Below, one piece after another: positions 8,050-17,210 of a stretch of 53,955 nt of DNA. Below the pieces are notes generated by a model that did no database searches, was not told the DNA's origin, and worked only from the letters and a program-made list of their open reading frames with translations. Source of the DNA: Streptomyces albus subsp. chlorinus (GTDB lineage: Bacteria; Actinomycetota; Actinomycetes; Streptomycetales; Streptomycetaceae); contig NZ_VJOK01000001.1 of NCBI RefSeq assembly GCF_013302895.1, positions 6,706,488 to 6,760,442 on the forward strand, written 5' to 3'. How positions within the stretch are numbered: the stretch's first letter is position 1; every line of letters begins with the position of its first letter. The position numbers and the translations under genes are program-made.

Positions 8050-9477
8050 TCAGCCGTCTCCTTCCGCGCCGCCCGGCCGCAGTTCGCGGTCCACCAGGCC
8101 GGCCGCGGCGCCGGTGTAGCCGGCCGGATCGCACAGCGGGTCCAGTTCGGCGGGGGGGATCCGGCCGGCCAACTCGGCCGCGCCGGCGAGGTGTACGGCC
8201 AAGGGGCGCCCGTCCTCCGCCGCCGCCGCGGTGGCGCGGGTCAGCAGGGTGCGGGCGGCGGCCTTGCCCAGCAGCGGTGCCAGCGCGGCCACGAGGCGCT
8301 CGGCGACGATCCCGCCCTCGGTGAGCCGGAGGTTGGCGCGCATCCGCGCGGGCCGCACGGTCAGTCCCCCGGCCAGCTCCACCGCCGTGTGGGCGGCGCC
8401 CCCGGTCAGGCGGAGGCATTCACGCAGCGGCTGCCACTCCGCGTGCCAGGCGCCCGCGGAACGCTCGTCCTCGGTGAGCATGCACTGGGTCAGCACCCCC
8501 GCGAGCGCCGGGACTTGAAGGGCGGCGCTGCGGACCAGCGTGGCCAGGACGGGGTTGCGCTTCTGCGGCATCGCGGAGGAGCTGCCGCGTCCTGGTACAT
8601 GGGGTTCGACGACCTCGCCCACCTCGGTACGGGTGAGGGACAGCACGTCCACCGCCAGTTTGCCCAGCGCGCCCGCGCCGTGTGCCAGGACGGCGGCGAG
8701 GTCGGCCATCGGGGTGCGCAGGGTGTGCCAGGGCAGGGCGGGGGCGCGCAGCCCGGTCTCGGCGGCGAACGCCGCCACGAGGCGCTCCGGGTCCGCGCCG
8801 TGCTCGACGTATCCGGCGAGGGTGCCCGCCGCACCGCCGAGCGAGACCGGCAGGGCGGCCAGGACGGTGGCCGCGCGGGCGTCGGCGTCCAGCACCGCTC
8901 GCCGCCAGCCCGCGGCCTTGAGCCCGAAGGTGGTGGGCACGGCGTGCAGCGCCAGGGTGCGTCCCGGCAGCACCGTGTCGCGGTGTGCGCGGGCGAGGCG
9001 CGCGAGCGCGTCCGCGATACGGGCCAGGTCCGCGCGCAGCAGGCGCAGCGCGTCGCGGGAGACGAGCATCGCCGCCGTGTCGAAGATGTCCTGGCTGGTC
9101 GAGCCCCGGTGCACGTACTCGGCGGCGGCCGGGTCCGCCTCCGCGACCGCGCGCGTCAGGGCTCCGGCCAGAGAGACCACGGGGTTGGCGCTCTCGCGTG
9201 CGCGGACGGCCAGTTCACGCGGATCGAACCGGCCGGCCCGCGCGGTCCTCGTGATGACCTCGGCGGCGTGTGCCGGTACGAGGCCGAGCCTCGCCTGCGC
9301 GCGGGCGAGCGCGGCCTCCGCGTCGAGCATGGCCTGGAGCCACGCGGAGTCCGAGACGGCCCGCTCGACGGGGGTGCCCGCGCGGACCGGGGAGAGCAGG
9401 CCCGCGTCGAGGACGTGGGGCGCGGGCGGGGGCGGCGCGGTACCGGCCGTGGCGGCTCTCGCGGGCGGTGTGCTCAC
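8050..9477 (-). CDS. CreD-like nitrosuccinate lyase (aspartase/fumarase superfamily)
   Basis: 475 aa. Superfamily signatures are clear: RGSTSQDIFDTAAM near residue 124, the flexible catalytic-serine loop GSSSAMPQKRNPV near residue 294, and an N-terminal region resembling 3-carboxy-muconate cycloisomerase and adenylosuccinate lyase. Taken alone it could be a muconate cycloisomerase-type enzyme. However, its GTG start overlaps by 4 bases the stop of a CreE-like FAD enzyme, the exact arrangement of the aspartate-nitrosuccinate pathway first described for cremeomycin, in which this lyase releases nitrous acid from nitrosuccinate, leaving fumarate. The role is therefore assigned mainly from context plus family. 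Translational coupling to the upstream gene is expected. Confidence 0.8.
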   Translation of the reverse strand: MSTPPARAATAGTAPPPPAPHVLDAGLLSPVRAGTPVERAVSDSAWLQAMLDAEAALARAQARLGLVPAHAAEVITRTARAGRFDPRELAVRARESANPVVSLAGALTRAVAEADPAAAEYVHRGSTSQDIFDTAAMLVSRDALRLLRADLARIADALARLARAHRDTVLPGRTLALHAVPTTFGLKAAGWRRAVLDADARAATVLAALPVSLGGAAGTLAGYVEHGADPERLVAAFAAETGLRAPALPWHTLRTPMADLAAVLAHGAGALGKLAVDVLSLTRTEVGEVVEPHVPGRGSSSAMPQKRNPVLATLVRSAALQVPALAGVLTQCMLTEDERSAGAWHAEWQPLRECLRLTGGAAHTAVELAGGLTVRPARMRANLRLTEGGIVAERLVAALAPLLGKAAARTLLTRATAAAAEDGRPLAVHLAGAAELAGRIPPAELDPLCDPAGYTGAAAGLVDRELRPGGAEGDG

Positions 9478-11483
9478 AGCAGCACCTCGCCGTGCGGGAC
9501 CCCGGCCGCCGTGGCACCGGCTGCCGCGTCGCTGGGCCCCAGGCCGAGCACGGTGCGGGCGATGGCGTCGGCGTCGGCGAGCGTCACCGAGTCCACACCG
9601 GGCCGGATGCCGGCCGCCGTCACCCAGTGCACCGCCTCGGTCGGCACCCCGTACGCGAAGCGGCGCGGGTGCGCCCGCCCCCGGGCGTCGAGCAGCCGGT
9701 AGGGCCGCGGGGTCACGGCCAGTCCGCCCGTCTCGTACGTGCCGCCGTCCGCGGTGGCGACCCGGTAGGGGGCGCACGCGTCGGTGTGCCGCAGGTGCCG
9801 CAGCAGCGGGTCGGCCGTGCGGCGCAGATCCGGCGCGGGCAGGCGTGCCTCGATGAGGACCCCGGCCCGGACGGTGGGGCCGGGCACCGTCTCGGAGTCG
9901 GCCACGAACGCCCGGCGACGGGTGTCGATCCTGATCCGGGTGCCGGGGCCGGTCAGCTCCAGGACACCGGCCCTCACCAGGGCACGCATCTCCTCGACGC
10001 GCCGGGGCGGCGGGCCGATGGAGAGGAAGGCGTTCAAGGGCGTGTACCACCGGTCCAGTTCGTCCCGGTGCGAGGACCCCTCCAGGCCGCCGTGGTCCAC
10101 GGCGAGCCGGATCTCGTTCCGCAGGTCGCGCAGGACGTCGAGGGCGGCCTTGACCGGTCCGCCGACGTTCCCCTCGCGGGCCTGCCGGACGTCCTCCGCC
10201 AGCCGGTCGAGCAGCCAGGCCCGGAAGTCGTCGCGGTCGGTGAACGTACGCGTGCGTGCGGGGTCCGCGAGGGCCGCCCAGTCCCACCGGTCGGCGGCGG
10301 GGATCCGGTGGGCGTCCACCAGGGCCTCGCGCGCGGCCGGTTCGGCGCAGGCCGCGTAGCGGGCGGCGAACAGCTCCGCCGCCTCGGCGCCGCGCCGGTG
10401 CCTGAGCCAGGTCTCGTAGTAGACGGTCTCCACCTCGCGGGCGATCAGCGGCCACAGGTCCTGGGCGAAGGACAGCCCGGCGCCCGCCCGTGCGGCACGC
10501 GTGCGCAGCCGGGCCACGTGGTCGGCCGTCAGCAGGCGGGGGAGGTGGCGGCCGTGCGCGCCCTTCTCGTTCTCGCCGCGCGCGTGGAACGGCACACCCC
10601 GGCGCGAACTGGCGTACAGGAGCGGCTCCTCGCCGCTGGGGCGGTACACCAGCTCCCCGCCGACGCGGTCGAAGAGGCCGCCGCGGCCCAGGGTGAACAG
10701 GGCGAGGTAGTCGAAGAAGCACAGCCCGAGGCCGCGCAGCAGCACCGGCTCCCCGGCCCGGATGCCGTCGAGGCGGGCGTCCGCCGGGTTGGCCGGCGGC
10801 AGGTAGGTCAGGTGGTTGATACGGGCGAGGCTCGCGATGCGCTCCTCGTGCGGGGTCGGCCGGGTCGGCAGATGTCCCTGGGCGAGCACGACGGCGTCCA
10901 GGTGGTTGAGCCGGGTGCCGTTCTCCAGCCGGACGCCCTGCGGCCCGCCGGAATACCCGAGGGTGTCGGCCATGGCCACGGCCCGGGACCTGTGCACCCT
11001 GATCTCCACATGGGCGGGGGCGCCCTCCACGACGCGGCGGAGGCAGTCGGCGAAGTAGCGCCCGCACAGCGCGCGCGTCGGGTAGGAGTCGGGCCCGAGC
11101 GCGTGCGCCTCGGCGAGGGTGGCTGCGTCGTACGCCGTGTCGGGGGTGCTGCCGGCCGCGTCGTCCCCCGCTGGGGGTGCGGGCAGGGACGCGGCCCACT
11201 CGTACAGGCTCGGTCCCGGCTCGATGGGACCGGCGATGCGCGAGGCAACGTCGGTGAAGACGGTGATCTGTGAGGCGACCGTGTTCGCCAGCAGGTGCCG
11301 CGACTGGCCGGTGCGCCACACCGATCCCGCACCGGCCGGCGCGGAGTCGACGAGATGGACGAGCACCCGCGAACGGAACGGCCGCGCCCGTTCGTTCGCG
11401 CACAGTCTCTCCAGCACGGCGAGCCCGCGCGGGCCCGCGCCGATGACCGCGATCTCGTGTGCCGTCGTGTTCAATCCGAGCAC
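9474..11483 (-). CDS. CreE-like flavin-dependent monooxygenase (aspartate to nitrosuccinate)
   Basis: 669 aa. The N-terminus IAVIGAGPRGLAVLERL is an FAD-binding Rossmann motif of the NAD_binding_9 type, and the GQSRHLLANTVASQITVF and PTRALCGRYF segments (read separately, residues about 57-135) are typical of this large FAD/NAD(P)-binding family. CreE-type members oxidise the amino group of L-aspartate in successive steps to nitrosuccinate using NADPH and oxygen. The length and the coupled lyase gene fit CreE much better than a thioredoxin-reductase-like protein. The GTG at 11483 is taken as the start, but AAGGGG lies too close to it; TTG at 11474 with an 8-base spacer is a good alternative. 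First gene of a two-gene transcript. Confidence 0.8.
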   Translation of the reverse strand: MLGLNTTAHEIAVIGAGPRGLAVLERLCANERARPFRSRVLVHLVDSAPAGAGSVWRTGQSRHLLANTVASQITVFTDVASRIAGPIEPGPSLYEWAASLPAPPAGDDAAGSTPDTAYDAATLAEAHALGPDSYPTRALCGRYFADCLRRVVEGAPAHVEIRVHRSRAVAMADTLGYSGGPQGVRLENGTRLNHLDAVVLAQGHLPTRPTPHEERIASLARINHLTYLPPANPADARLDGIRAGEPVLLRGLGLCFFDYLALFTLGRGGLFDRVGGELVYRPSGEEPLLYASSRRGVPFHARGENEKGAHGRHLPRLLTADHVARLRTRAARAGAGLSFAQDLWPLIAREVETVYYETWLRHRRGAEAAELFAARYAACAEPAAREALVDAHRIPAADRWDWAALADPARTRTFTDRDDFRAWLLDRLAEDVRQAREGNVGGPVKAALDVLRDLRNEIRLAVDHGGLEGSSHRDELDRWYTPLNAFLSIGPPPRRVEEMRALVRAGVLELTGPGTRIRIDTRRRAFVADSETVPGPTVRAGVLIEARLPAPDLRRTADPLLRHLRHTDACAPYRVATADGGTYETGGLAVTPRPYRLLDARGRAHPRRFAYGVPTEAVHWVTAAGIRPGVDSVTLADADAIARTVLGLGPSDAAAGATAAGVPHGEVLL

Positions 11484-11649
11484 CCCTTCTCATTCCGGCC
11501 GGGGACATATGGCAGCGCCGGACCTGCCCGAATACGGCGAGGACGTGCGAGGGAACACCGCACGCATTCTGAAAGGGCGGGCGGGTGCCCGGCAACGCCG
11601 GCGGGAGCAATCAGTCAAGTGCGGGCGGTGGGGAAAAGGAACGGTAAAA

Positions 11650-11698
11650 GGCGGCCCGGCGATGCGAGTTGACACATTCCGCACCCGACCGGGCCGCC
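11650..11698. promoter_or_regulatory. dyad flanking a TTGACA element, upstream of the quinone reductase
   Basis: GGCGGCCCGG (11650-11659) is perfectly repeated inverted as CCGGGCCGCC (11689-11698). The loop holds GAGTTGACACATTCC (11666-11680), a member of the motif shared by several promoters of this cluster. The element points to the right, 67 bases before the ATG of the oxidoreductase. No good minus-10 hexamer stands at the spacing seen at the other sites, so its activity is less certain. Confidence 0.5.
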
Positions 11699-11735
11699 GC
11701 GTGTCCGGCGCCGCGTCCTCTGGGAGAATCCCCGT

Positions 11736-12713
11736 ATGCGTGCTGCCTACATCAACGAATTCGGTCCGGCACATTCCATACGGTTCGGTCCGCTCCCCGA
11801 CCCCCGGCCGGGCACGCACGAGGTGCTGGTGGACGTCGAGGCGACCACCGCCAACCACGTGGACACCTTCATCCGGTCCGGGGCGGTGGAGACGCCCGTG
11901 GACTTCCCGTTCGTGGTCGGCCGCGATCTGGTCGGCCGGGTCGCCGGGACGGGCGACGGGGTCACCGGGTTCCGGGTGGGGGAGCGGGTGTGGTGCAACA
12001 GCCTCGGACACGCCGGACGGCAGGGGGCGGCGGCCGAACGCGCCGTCGTGCCGGCCGAACGGCTCTACCGGCTGCCCGACGGTGTCGCCCCTCAGACCGC
12101 GGTGACGGTGGTGCACCCGGCGGCCACCGCGTACCTGGGCCTGGTCACCCACGGCCGGCTGCGGGCGGGCCAGACCGTGGTCGTGGTCGGCGCGGCGGGG
12201 AACGTGGGGGCCGCCATGCTGGTCGTCGCCGCCGCGGCGGGTGCCCGGGTGGTGGCGGTGGCCCGGGCCCGGGACGCCGCCTACTGCCGTGACCTGGGAG
12301 CCGATGTGGTGGTGGACCGGGAGGCGGACGGGCTGGGTGACCGGCTGGCGCGCGCGTGCCCGGAAGGAGTCGACGTCTGGGCGGACGCGGCCGGCGTCAA
12401 CGACCTCACCACCGCCGTGCGGCTGCTCGCCCGGCGCGGACGCGTCGTCCTGCTCGCCGGACTGCACACCACGCCCGTGCTGCCCGCCGGACCGCTGTAC
12501 GTGCGGGACGGGTCCGTCGTCGGCTTCGCCATCACCGGGGCCACGGCCGGCGAGCTGGCGCAGGCGGCCGGCTGCGTCAACAGGCTGCTGGCCGGGGGCC
12601 GTCTGCGGCCGCGCGAGGTACGGGTCCTTCCGCTGAGCGCCACAGCCGAGGTCCACCGCATGCTGGAGGCGGGCGAACTGCACGGCCGCCGGGTCGCGTT
12701 GACGACGGGCTGA
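11736..12713 (+). CDS. zinc-independent MDR-family NADPH:quinone reductase
   Basis: 325 aa medium-chain dehydrogenase/reductase. It begins MRAAYINEFGPAHSIRF, has the GroES-like domain with GRDLVGRVAGTGDGV near residue 67, and the NADPH-binding VVVVGAAGNVGAAMLVVAAAAG block near residues 149-170. The zinc-ligand pattern of alcohol dehydrogenases is absent, which places it with quinone oxidoreductases and enoyl reductases. It would reduce a quinone or an enone using NADPH in the cytosol. It is divergent from the CreE-like gene and convergent with the PhzE-like gene, 74 bases apart. A GGGAG about 9 bases before ATG serves as ribosome-binding site. Membership in the pathway is likely by position and by the shared promoter element. 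Confidence 0.78.
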   Translation: MRAAYINEFGPAHSIRFGPLPDPRPGTHEVLVDVEATTANHVDTFIRSGAVETPVDFPFVVGRDLVGRVAGTGDGVTGFRVGERVWCNSLGHAGRQGAAAERAVVPAERLYRLPDGVAPQTAVTVVHPAATAYLGLVTHGRLRAGQTVVVVGAAGNVGAAMLVVAAAAGARVVAVARARDAAYCRDLGADVVVDREADGLGDRLARACPEGVDVWADAAGVNDLTTAVRLLARRGRVVLLAGLHTTPVLPAGPLYVRDGSVVGFAITGATAGELAQAAGCVNRLLAGGRLRPREVRVLPLSATAEVHRMLEAGELHGRRVALTTG

Positions 12714-12787
12714 CGGGGCCGGTGCGGTCGCCGCCCCGGCTCCGCGGGCGGTACGGCGGGGCAGCGCGCGGCCGCGCCCGCCCACCG

Positions 12788-14704
12788 TCAGGACCGCACC
12801 GGCTGCCCGGCGCCGTCGAGCACACCGGCCAGCAGCGTCCCGAGGATGCGCACCCCGTCGTGGGTGAGGACCGACTCGGCGTGGAACTGCACTCCCGCGA
12901 AGTGCCGTCCCCGCAGCGCGTGCACCTCACCGGTCGCCGCGTCCCGGCAGACCTCGACCGGGCCCGTACCGTACGGGGTCAGCAGCCCGGACGGGCTGTG
13001 CGCCACGAAGCTGTTGTAGAAGCCCACCCGCTCCGGCCGCCCGAACAGGTCGATGTCCTTCTGCACCCCCTGGTGCGGGATGTCCCTCCGGCGCACCGGC
13101 AGGCCCAGCCGGTGGCTGAGGACCTGGTGGCTGAGGCAGACGGCGAGGAACGGGCGGCGCGCCTCCAGCAGCGTGTCCACCGCCTCGTGCAGATGGGCGA
13201 TCCGGGGCTCACCGACCTCCAGCGGGCTGCCCGGACCCGGCCCCATGACGACGAGGTCGTGCTCGGCGAAGGAGTAGGGCTCGTCGAACCGCCGCACCGT
13301 CACCTCCAACCCCGCGGAGCGCAGTTGGTGGGCGATCATCGAGGTGAAGGTGTCCTCGGCGTCGACGACCAGCACCCGCCGCCCGTCCAGTGCGGAAGGG
13401 CGGCCGGCGGCGGGGCCGGACCCGTCCAGCCAGAAGCGGGCGATCTCCTGGTTGCGGGCCCGCAGCGCCGACCGCACCGAGGGGTGCCGGCCCAGCGGGC
13501 CCTCCGGCTCGGCGCGCAGGGCGGACAGCAGACCGGTCGCCTTCGCGAGCGTCTCGGCCACCTCGGCCGCCGGTTCGGAGTCCCGCACCAGGGTGGCGCC
13601 CACTCCGATCGCCATCCGGCCCTCGGAGGTGATGTCGGCGGTGCGGATGAGGATGGAGGAGTCCAGCGTGCGGCGGCCGCGGCCGTCCCTGCCGATGAGC
13701 GCCGCCACCCCGCTGTAGTAGCCGCGCCCAGCGGGTTCGTACCGGTTGATCACCCGGCTCGCGCTCTCCAGGGGGCTGCCGGTGACGGTCGGCGCGAACA
13801 GGGTGGCGCTCAGGATCTCCCGTACGTCCCGCTCGGTGCGCCCCTCGATGACGTACTCGGTGTGGGCGAGCCGTGCCATCTCCTTGAGGTACGGCCCCAC
13901 CACGCGCACGTCCGCGTCGCAGAACCGGGACATCATCTTCAGCTCCTCGTCCACCACCATGAACAGCTCGTAGGTCTCCTTGCGGTCCGCCAGGAAGTCC
14001 ATCACCCCGCTGAGGGTGGGGCCGTCAGGCGGATAGCGGTAGGTCCCGCTGATCGGGTTCATCACCGCGACCCCGTCCGCGAGGCTCAGATGCCTCTCCG
14101 GGCTGGCCCCGACGAGCGTGCGGTCGCCGGTGTGCACGAGGAACGTCCAGTAGACGCCGGCCTCCCGCGCCAGCAGCCGCCGGAAGAAGGCGGTCGCCGT
14201 GGCCGGGGTGTAGCCCGTGAGATCGGCCAGGAAACGGCGCTTGACGACGAAGTTCGCGCCGGCGCCCGCGCCGATCTCCTCGGCCAGGACGCGGCGCACC
14301 AGCCCGGCGTACTCCTCGTCGTCGATGTCGAAGCGCTCGTTCTCCAGCCGGATGGGCACGTCCGGGACGGTGGCGAGCACCTCGGCCCGGTCCAGCGCGG
14401 CCTGCTCCCGTACGGTCATGGCCAGCAGCGGCTCCCCGTCGTCCGGTGCGGGGAAGCCGCGCTCGGCCAGCTGCCGGTAGGGCACCAGCGCCAGCACGTC
14501 GGCGCCGGCCGGGCCCCGCGCCGAGGCGGGGACGGGCAGGTCGGCGATGCGCTCCACGGGCCCGACCGGTCCGGTGAGGACCTCCACCCGGTCGGACCCG
14601 GCCGCCGTCGGGCGGTGCAGCAGGGCGAACGGGGGAGGGGAGGGGGCCAGCACCCGCTCCAGCAGCACCCGCGCCGGGTCGGCGGCCGTCCGCCGGGCGC
14701 TCAC
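12788..14704 (-). CDS. phzE: ADIC synthase, PhzE-type (anthranilate synthase fold plus glutaminase)
   Basis: 638 aa, the length of PhzE. The N-terminal chorismate-binding domain shows FVVKRRFLADLTGY near residue 150, NPISGTYRYPP near 230, and FAPTVTGSPLESA near 310, all of the PhzE/TrpE type. A C-terminal class I amidotransferase domain follows, with VMGPGPGSP near residue 490, the nucleophile in AVCLSHQVLSHRLG near 525 and VQFHAES near 607. It makes 2-amino-2-deoxyisochorismate from chorismate and glutamine. Its GTG overlaps the stop of the PhzD gene by 4 bases, so the two are coupled. Lack of anthranilate-type pyruvate elimination is inferred from the PhzD partner. Confidence is high. Confidence 0.9.
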   Translation of the reverse strand: MSARRTAADPARVLLERVLAPSPPPFALLHRPTAAGSDRVEVLTGPVGPVERIADLPVPASARGPAGADVLALVPYRQLAERGFPAPDDGEPLLAMTVREQAALDRAEVLATVPDVPIRLENERFDIDDEEYAGLVRRVLAEEIGAGAGANFVVKRRFLADLTGYTPATATAFFRRLLAREAGVYWTFLVHTGDRTLVGASPERHLSLADGVAVMNPISGTYRYPPDGPTLSGVMDFLADRKETYELFMVVDEELKMMSRFCDADVRVVGPYLKEMARLAHTEYVIEGRTERDVREILSATLFAPTVTGSPLESASRVINRYEPAGRGYYSGVAALIGRDGRGRRTLDSSILIRTADITSEGRMAIGVGATLVRDSEPAAEVAETLAKATGLLSALRAEPEGPLGRHPSVRSALRARNQEIARFWLDGSGPAAGRPSALDGRRVLVVDAEDTFTSMIAHQLRSAGLEVTVRRFDEPYSFAEHDLVVMGPGPGSPLEVGEPRIAHLHEAVDTLLEARRPFLAVCLSHQVLSHRLGLPVRRRDIPHQGVQKDIDLFGRPERVGFYNSFVAHSPSGLLTPYGTGPVEVCRDAATGEVHALRGRHFAGVQFHAESVLTHDGVRILGTLLAGVLDGAGQPVRS

Positions 14705-15384
14705 GCGGCGGCCCGCCTCTCCGCCGTCCCGTCGGCCACGTCGCCCAGCAGCGTGCCGCCTTCGACGGGCAGTCCGCGGGTGGTGGCCACCACGGCGCAC
14801 CGGCGCGCCGCGTAGGTGAGCGCGAGCCGGTGCTCGTCCGCGGAGAAGTCGGCGACGGCGTCGGCCACCATGAACGTCTGGATGTCGTGGGTGAAGGCGT
14901 CCACGGCGGTGGCCAGCACCCCGATGTGGGCGTAGACGCCGCAGACGACGAGCTGGTCGCGGCCCGCCCCCCGCATCCGGGCCAGCAGATCGGACCGGAA
15001 GAAGGCGCTGTAGCGCCACTTGGTGAGGAGCCAGTCGTCCGGGCGCGGGGCCAGCTCCCCCACGACGTCCCGGTCCGCCGCGTCGAGGCGCATCCCCGGC
15101 CCCCAGAAGTCCCGCAGCAGACCGCGCTGTTCGGGGGTCATGCTGCCGGGCTGCGCCGTGAAGGCGACGGGGACACCGAGCCGCGCGCACCGCTCGCGCA
15201 GCAGGACGACATTGCCCACGAGCGTGCGGCGCTGCTCGTCGGCGAACGGGCGCAGGAAGTAGCGCTGCATGTCGTGCACCAGCAGGACGGCCCGCTCGGG
15301 ACGCACCGTCCAGCGTGCGGTGTTCGCCGGCAGATCCTGCTCACCGGGCATCGGGTACGCGGGGATGTCGGGTATCCCGGACAT
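14701..15384 (-). CDS. phzD: isochorismatase PhzD (forms dihydro-hydroxyanthranilate)
   Basis: 227 aa. The start MSGIPDIPAYPMP and the block AVLLVHDMQRYFLRP are near-verbatim PhzD, with the catalytic aspartate at residue 38 as in known PhzD. TKWRYSAFFRSDLLARM near residue 120 and VCGVYAHIGVLATAVDAF near residue 147 complete the site. It hydrolyses the enolpyruvyl ether of ADIC to give trans-2,3-dihydro-3-hydroxyanthranilate. ATG 15384 is preceded by AGAGGAAC. It lies between the DAHP synthase gene (195-base gap) and the coupled PhzE gene, the order C-D-E. No PhzF, PhzB or PhzG is seen in this window, so the product is probably not a phenazine. Confidence 0.92.
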   Translation of the reverse strand: MSGIPDIPAYPMPGEQDLPANTARWTVRPERAVLLVHDMQRYFLRPFADEQRRTLVGNVVLLRERCARLGVPVAFTAQPGSMTPEQRGLLRDFWGPGMRLDAADRDVVGELAPRPDDWLLTKWRYSAFFRSDLLARMRGAGRDQLVVCGVYAHIGVLATAVDAFTHDIQTFMVADAVADFSADEHRLALTYAARRCAVVATTRGLPVEGGTLLGDVADGTAERRAAA

Positions 15385-15579
15385 GGCGGTTCCTCTCCGT
15401 TCCTCTGGGTGCCGCTGCGTGCGCGCCCGGACGCCGCTCACGTGCCGAGCCCGTGTGCCGAGCGCTCCGGGCCCACCGGGTGGACCGGACTTCCCGGCTG
15501 TCGATTTCGCTGTCGCTGTCGTCGCTGTCGCCGCGCGTGGCCGCCCGGGGGGGCTGTCGGCGCCGCTGCCTGCCATGTC

Positions 15580-16800
15580 TCAGCCCCCCGCCGCCTGCCG
15601 CGGCCCGGCCACCTCGGCCGCCATCGCCGGCGGTTCGGCCCCGCCCCAGGCGCTCAGGACCTCGAGCGCCTGGTCGACGGTGAGCCGCGGGTCGCAGAAG
15701 CTCGTGTAGACCTCCGGGACCCGGTCGGCCTCCCAGGCGTCGAGCACGCACTCGGTGACCTGGTCGGGCGTCGTCTCCAGGTGCACACCGCCGGGGAACG
15801 CACCGGCCCCGGCCAGCACGGCGCGGAACTCGCGGACCTCGCGCTGCAACGTGCGGACGTACCGCGTCTTGTGGCCGCTGCGGGTGACCACCGTGTTGCC
15901 GTGCATCGGATCGGTCAGCCACACCACCGGATGCCCGGCCGACCGCACCGCGCGGACCAGCGCGGGCAGCCGCTCGGCCACCGTCCCGGCGCCCATCCGC
16001 ACGATCAGCGTCAGCCGGCCCGGGCGCCGCTCCGGGTCCAGCAGGGCGCACAGCGCCAGCAGCTCGGCCACCTCCACCGTGGGCCCCACCTTGACGGCGA
16101 CAGGGTTGACCACCTGGGCGAGCAGCGCCGCGTGCGGCCCGTCCACCTGGCGGGTGCGCTCCCCGAGCCAGGGCCAGTGGGCCGAGGAGAGCAGCAGCTC
16201 CCCCTCGTCGGTCCGGCGCACCAGGGGGACCTCGTAGTCGAGGACCAGCGCCTCGTGGCTGGTCCACACCGGCTGGTCGATGCCGGTGGCACGGCCCTGT
16301 CCGAGGTGGGCGATGATGTCGGCGGCGGCCATGTACCCGGTGACCAGACGCAGCGGGTCGGGGCGCCTCTCCTCCGCGTCCGGCGCCGGTCCGTTGACCA
16401 GGTGGCCCCGGTAGACGGGGAGTTCGCCGTCCCCGACACGCTCGGTCGGCTGCGACCGCGGCTTGGCGAACTGTCCCGCGATCCGGCCCACCCGCAGCAC
16501 CGGACGCCGCCCGGCCAGCTTCATCGCACCGGCGAGCAGGTCGAGCACGGCCACCTTGCGCGCGACGTGGTCCGCCGTGCACTCGGCCGGGTCCTCCGCG
16601 CAGTCACCGGCCTGCACGACCTGGGCCGCGCCCTCGCTGACGAGGGCCAGATGGGCACGCAGCGTCCGCACGTCGTCCGGCCGGACGAGTCCGGGGCGCT
16701 CGGCCAGGGTCTCCCGCGCGCGCTGCACCTGCGCCCGGTCCTCCCATTCCGGCTGTTGCCGCGCCTTTTCCAAGGGAATGGGGAGCATGTCGCTAGTCAA
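15580..16800 (-). CDS. phzC: class II DAHP synthase, PhzC-type
   Basis: 406 aa. Class II 3-deoxy-D-arabino-heptulosonate-7-phosphate synthase condenses PEP and erythrose-4-phosphate, boosting chorismate supply. Visible motifs are QAGDCAEDPAECTADH near residue 63, RVGRIAGQFAKPRS near 101, TSHEALVLDYE near 180, VGPTVEV near 237, WLTDPMHGNT near 296 and HLETTPDQV near 345. I set the start at TTG 16800: GGAG lies 6 bases upstream and the resulting N-terminus aligns residue for residue in length with PhzC up to QQPEW. GTG 16821 and ATG 16788 are in frame but lack a ribosome-binding site. First gene of the C-D-E set, dedicated to the pathway rather than general aromatic synthesis. Confidence 0.88.
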   Translation of the reverse strand: MTSDMLPIPLEKARQQPEWEDRAQVQRARETLAERPGLVRPDDVRTLRAHLALVSEGAAQVVQAGDCAEDPAECTADHVARKVAVLDLLAGAMKLAGRRPVLRVGRIAGQFAKPRSQPTERVGDGELPVYRGHLVNGPAPDAEERRPDPLRLVTGYMAAADIIAHLGQGRATGIDQPVWTSHEALVLDYEVPLVRRTDEGELLLSSAHWPWLGERTRQVDGPHAALLAQVVNPVAVKVGPTVEVAELLALCALLDPERRPGRLTLIVRMGAGTVAERLPALVRAVRSAGHPVVWLTDPMHGNTVVTRSGHKTRYVRTLQREVREFRAVLAGAGAFPGGVHLETTPDQVTECVLDAWEADRVPEVYTSFCDPRLTVDQALEVLSAWGGAEPPAMAAEVAGPRQAAGG

Positions 16801-16973
16801 TGCCGGCTCCAGCTTTCGCACGGCGACCCGAGCCGGTCACGGCTGTTCCGCGCCGTCGCCCGGCATCGGCCGTCGCCTGGATATCGATCCGAAAGGAATA
16901 TCGGGGACACGGCTCCACCCTGATGCCTCGGCGGGTGCGGGCCAAGGCGCGACGAACCGGTTCGTCAGGTCAG

Positions 16974-16989
16974 CGGAAATCTGTCAATT
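16974..16989 (-). promoter_or_regulatory. TTGACA-type shared element before the phzC-D-E transcript
   Basis: On the minus strand the sequence reads CAATTGACAGATTTCC, matching the AGTTGACAnATTnC consensus found before other genes of the cluster. It lies about 175 bases upstream of the chosen TTG start. No TANNGT hexamer is present at the 40-42 nt spacing, so the promoter itself is not located. Confidence 0.45.
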
Positions 16990-17210
16990 GCCGGGACCCG
17001 GCCGGCCGTCAGACCCGGTGGACCCGGCACGGGGCGGATGTCCGACGTCCTTTCGGGCCCAACCGCCGCCCGGGCCCCGGATTTTGTGCGGGCGGCGCCC
17101 GCGCGGTGGAGTCCTCGGCAACGGAACCGCCGGGAACGCGTCATGCCGCGGGCGTCCGCTGTTCATGCCGGAGTTCCCGCGACGGTGCCGTGCGGGCGTC
17201 ACCCTTCGCA

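Noticed and set aside
8050..11610. One giant antisense-strand protein covering lyase and oxidoreductase
   Set aside because: The N-terminal half is a shadow of the CreE-like gene in another frame; the lyase has its own coupled GTG at 9477.
12788..16800. Phenazine biosynthetic cluster
   Set aside because: PhzC, PhzD and PhzE are present but phzF, phzB/A, phzG and typical tailoring genes are absent within the window.
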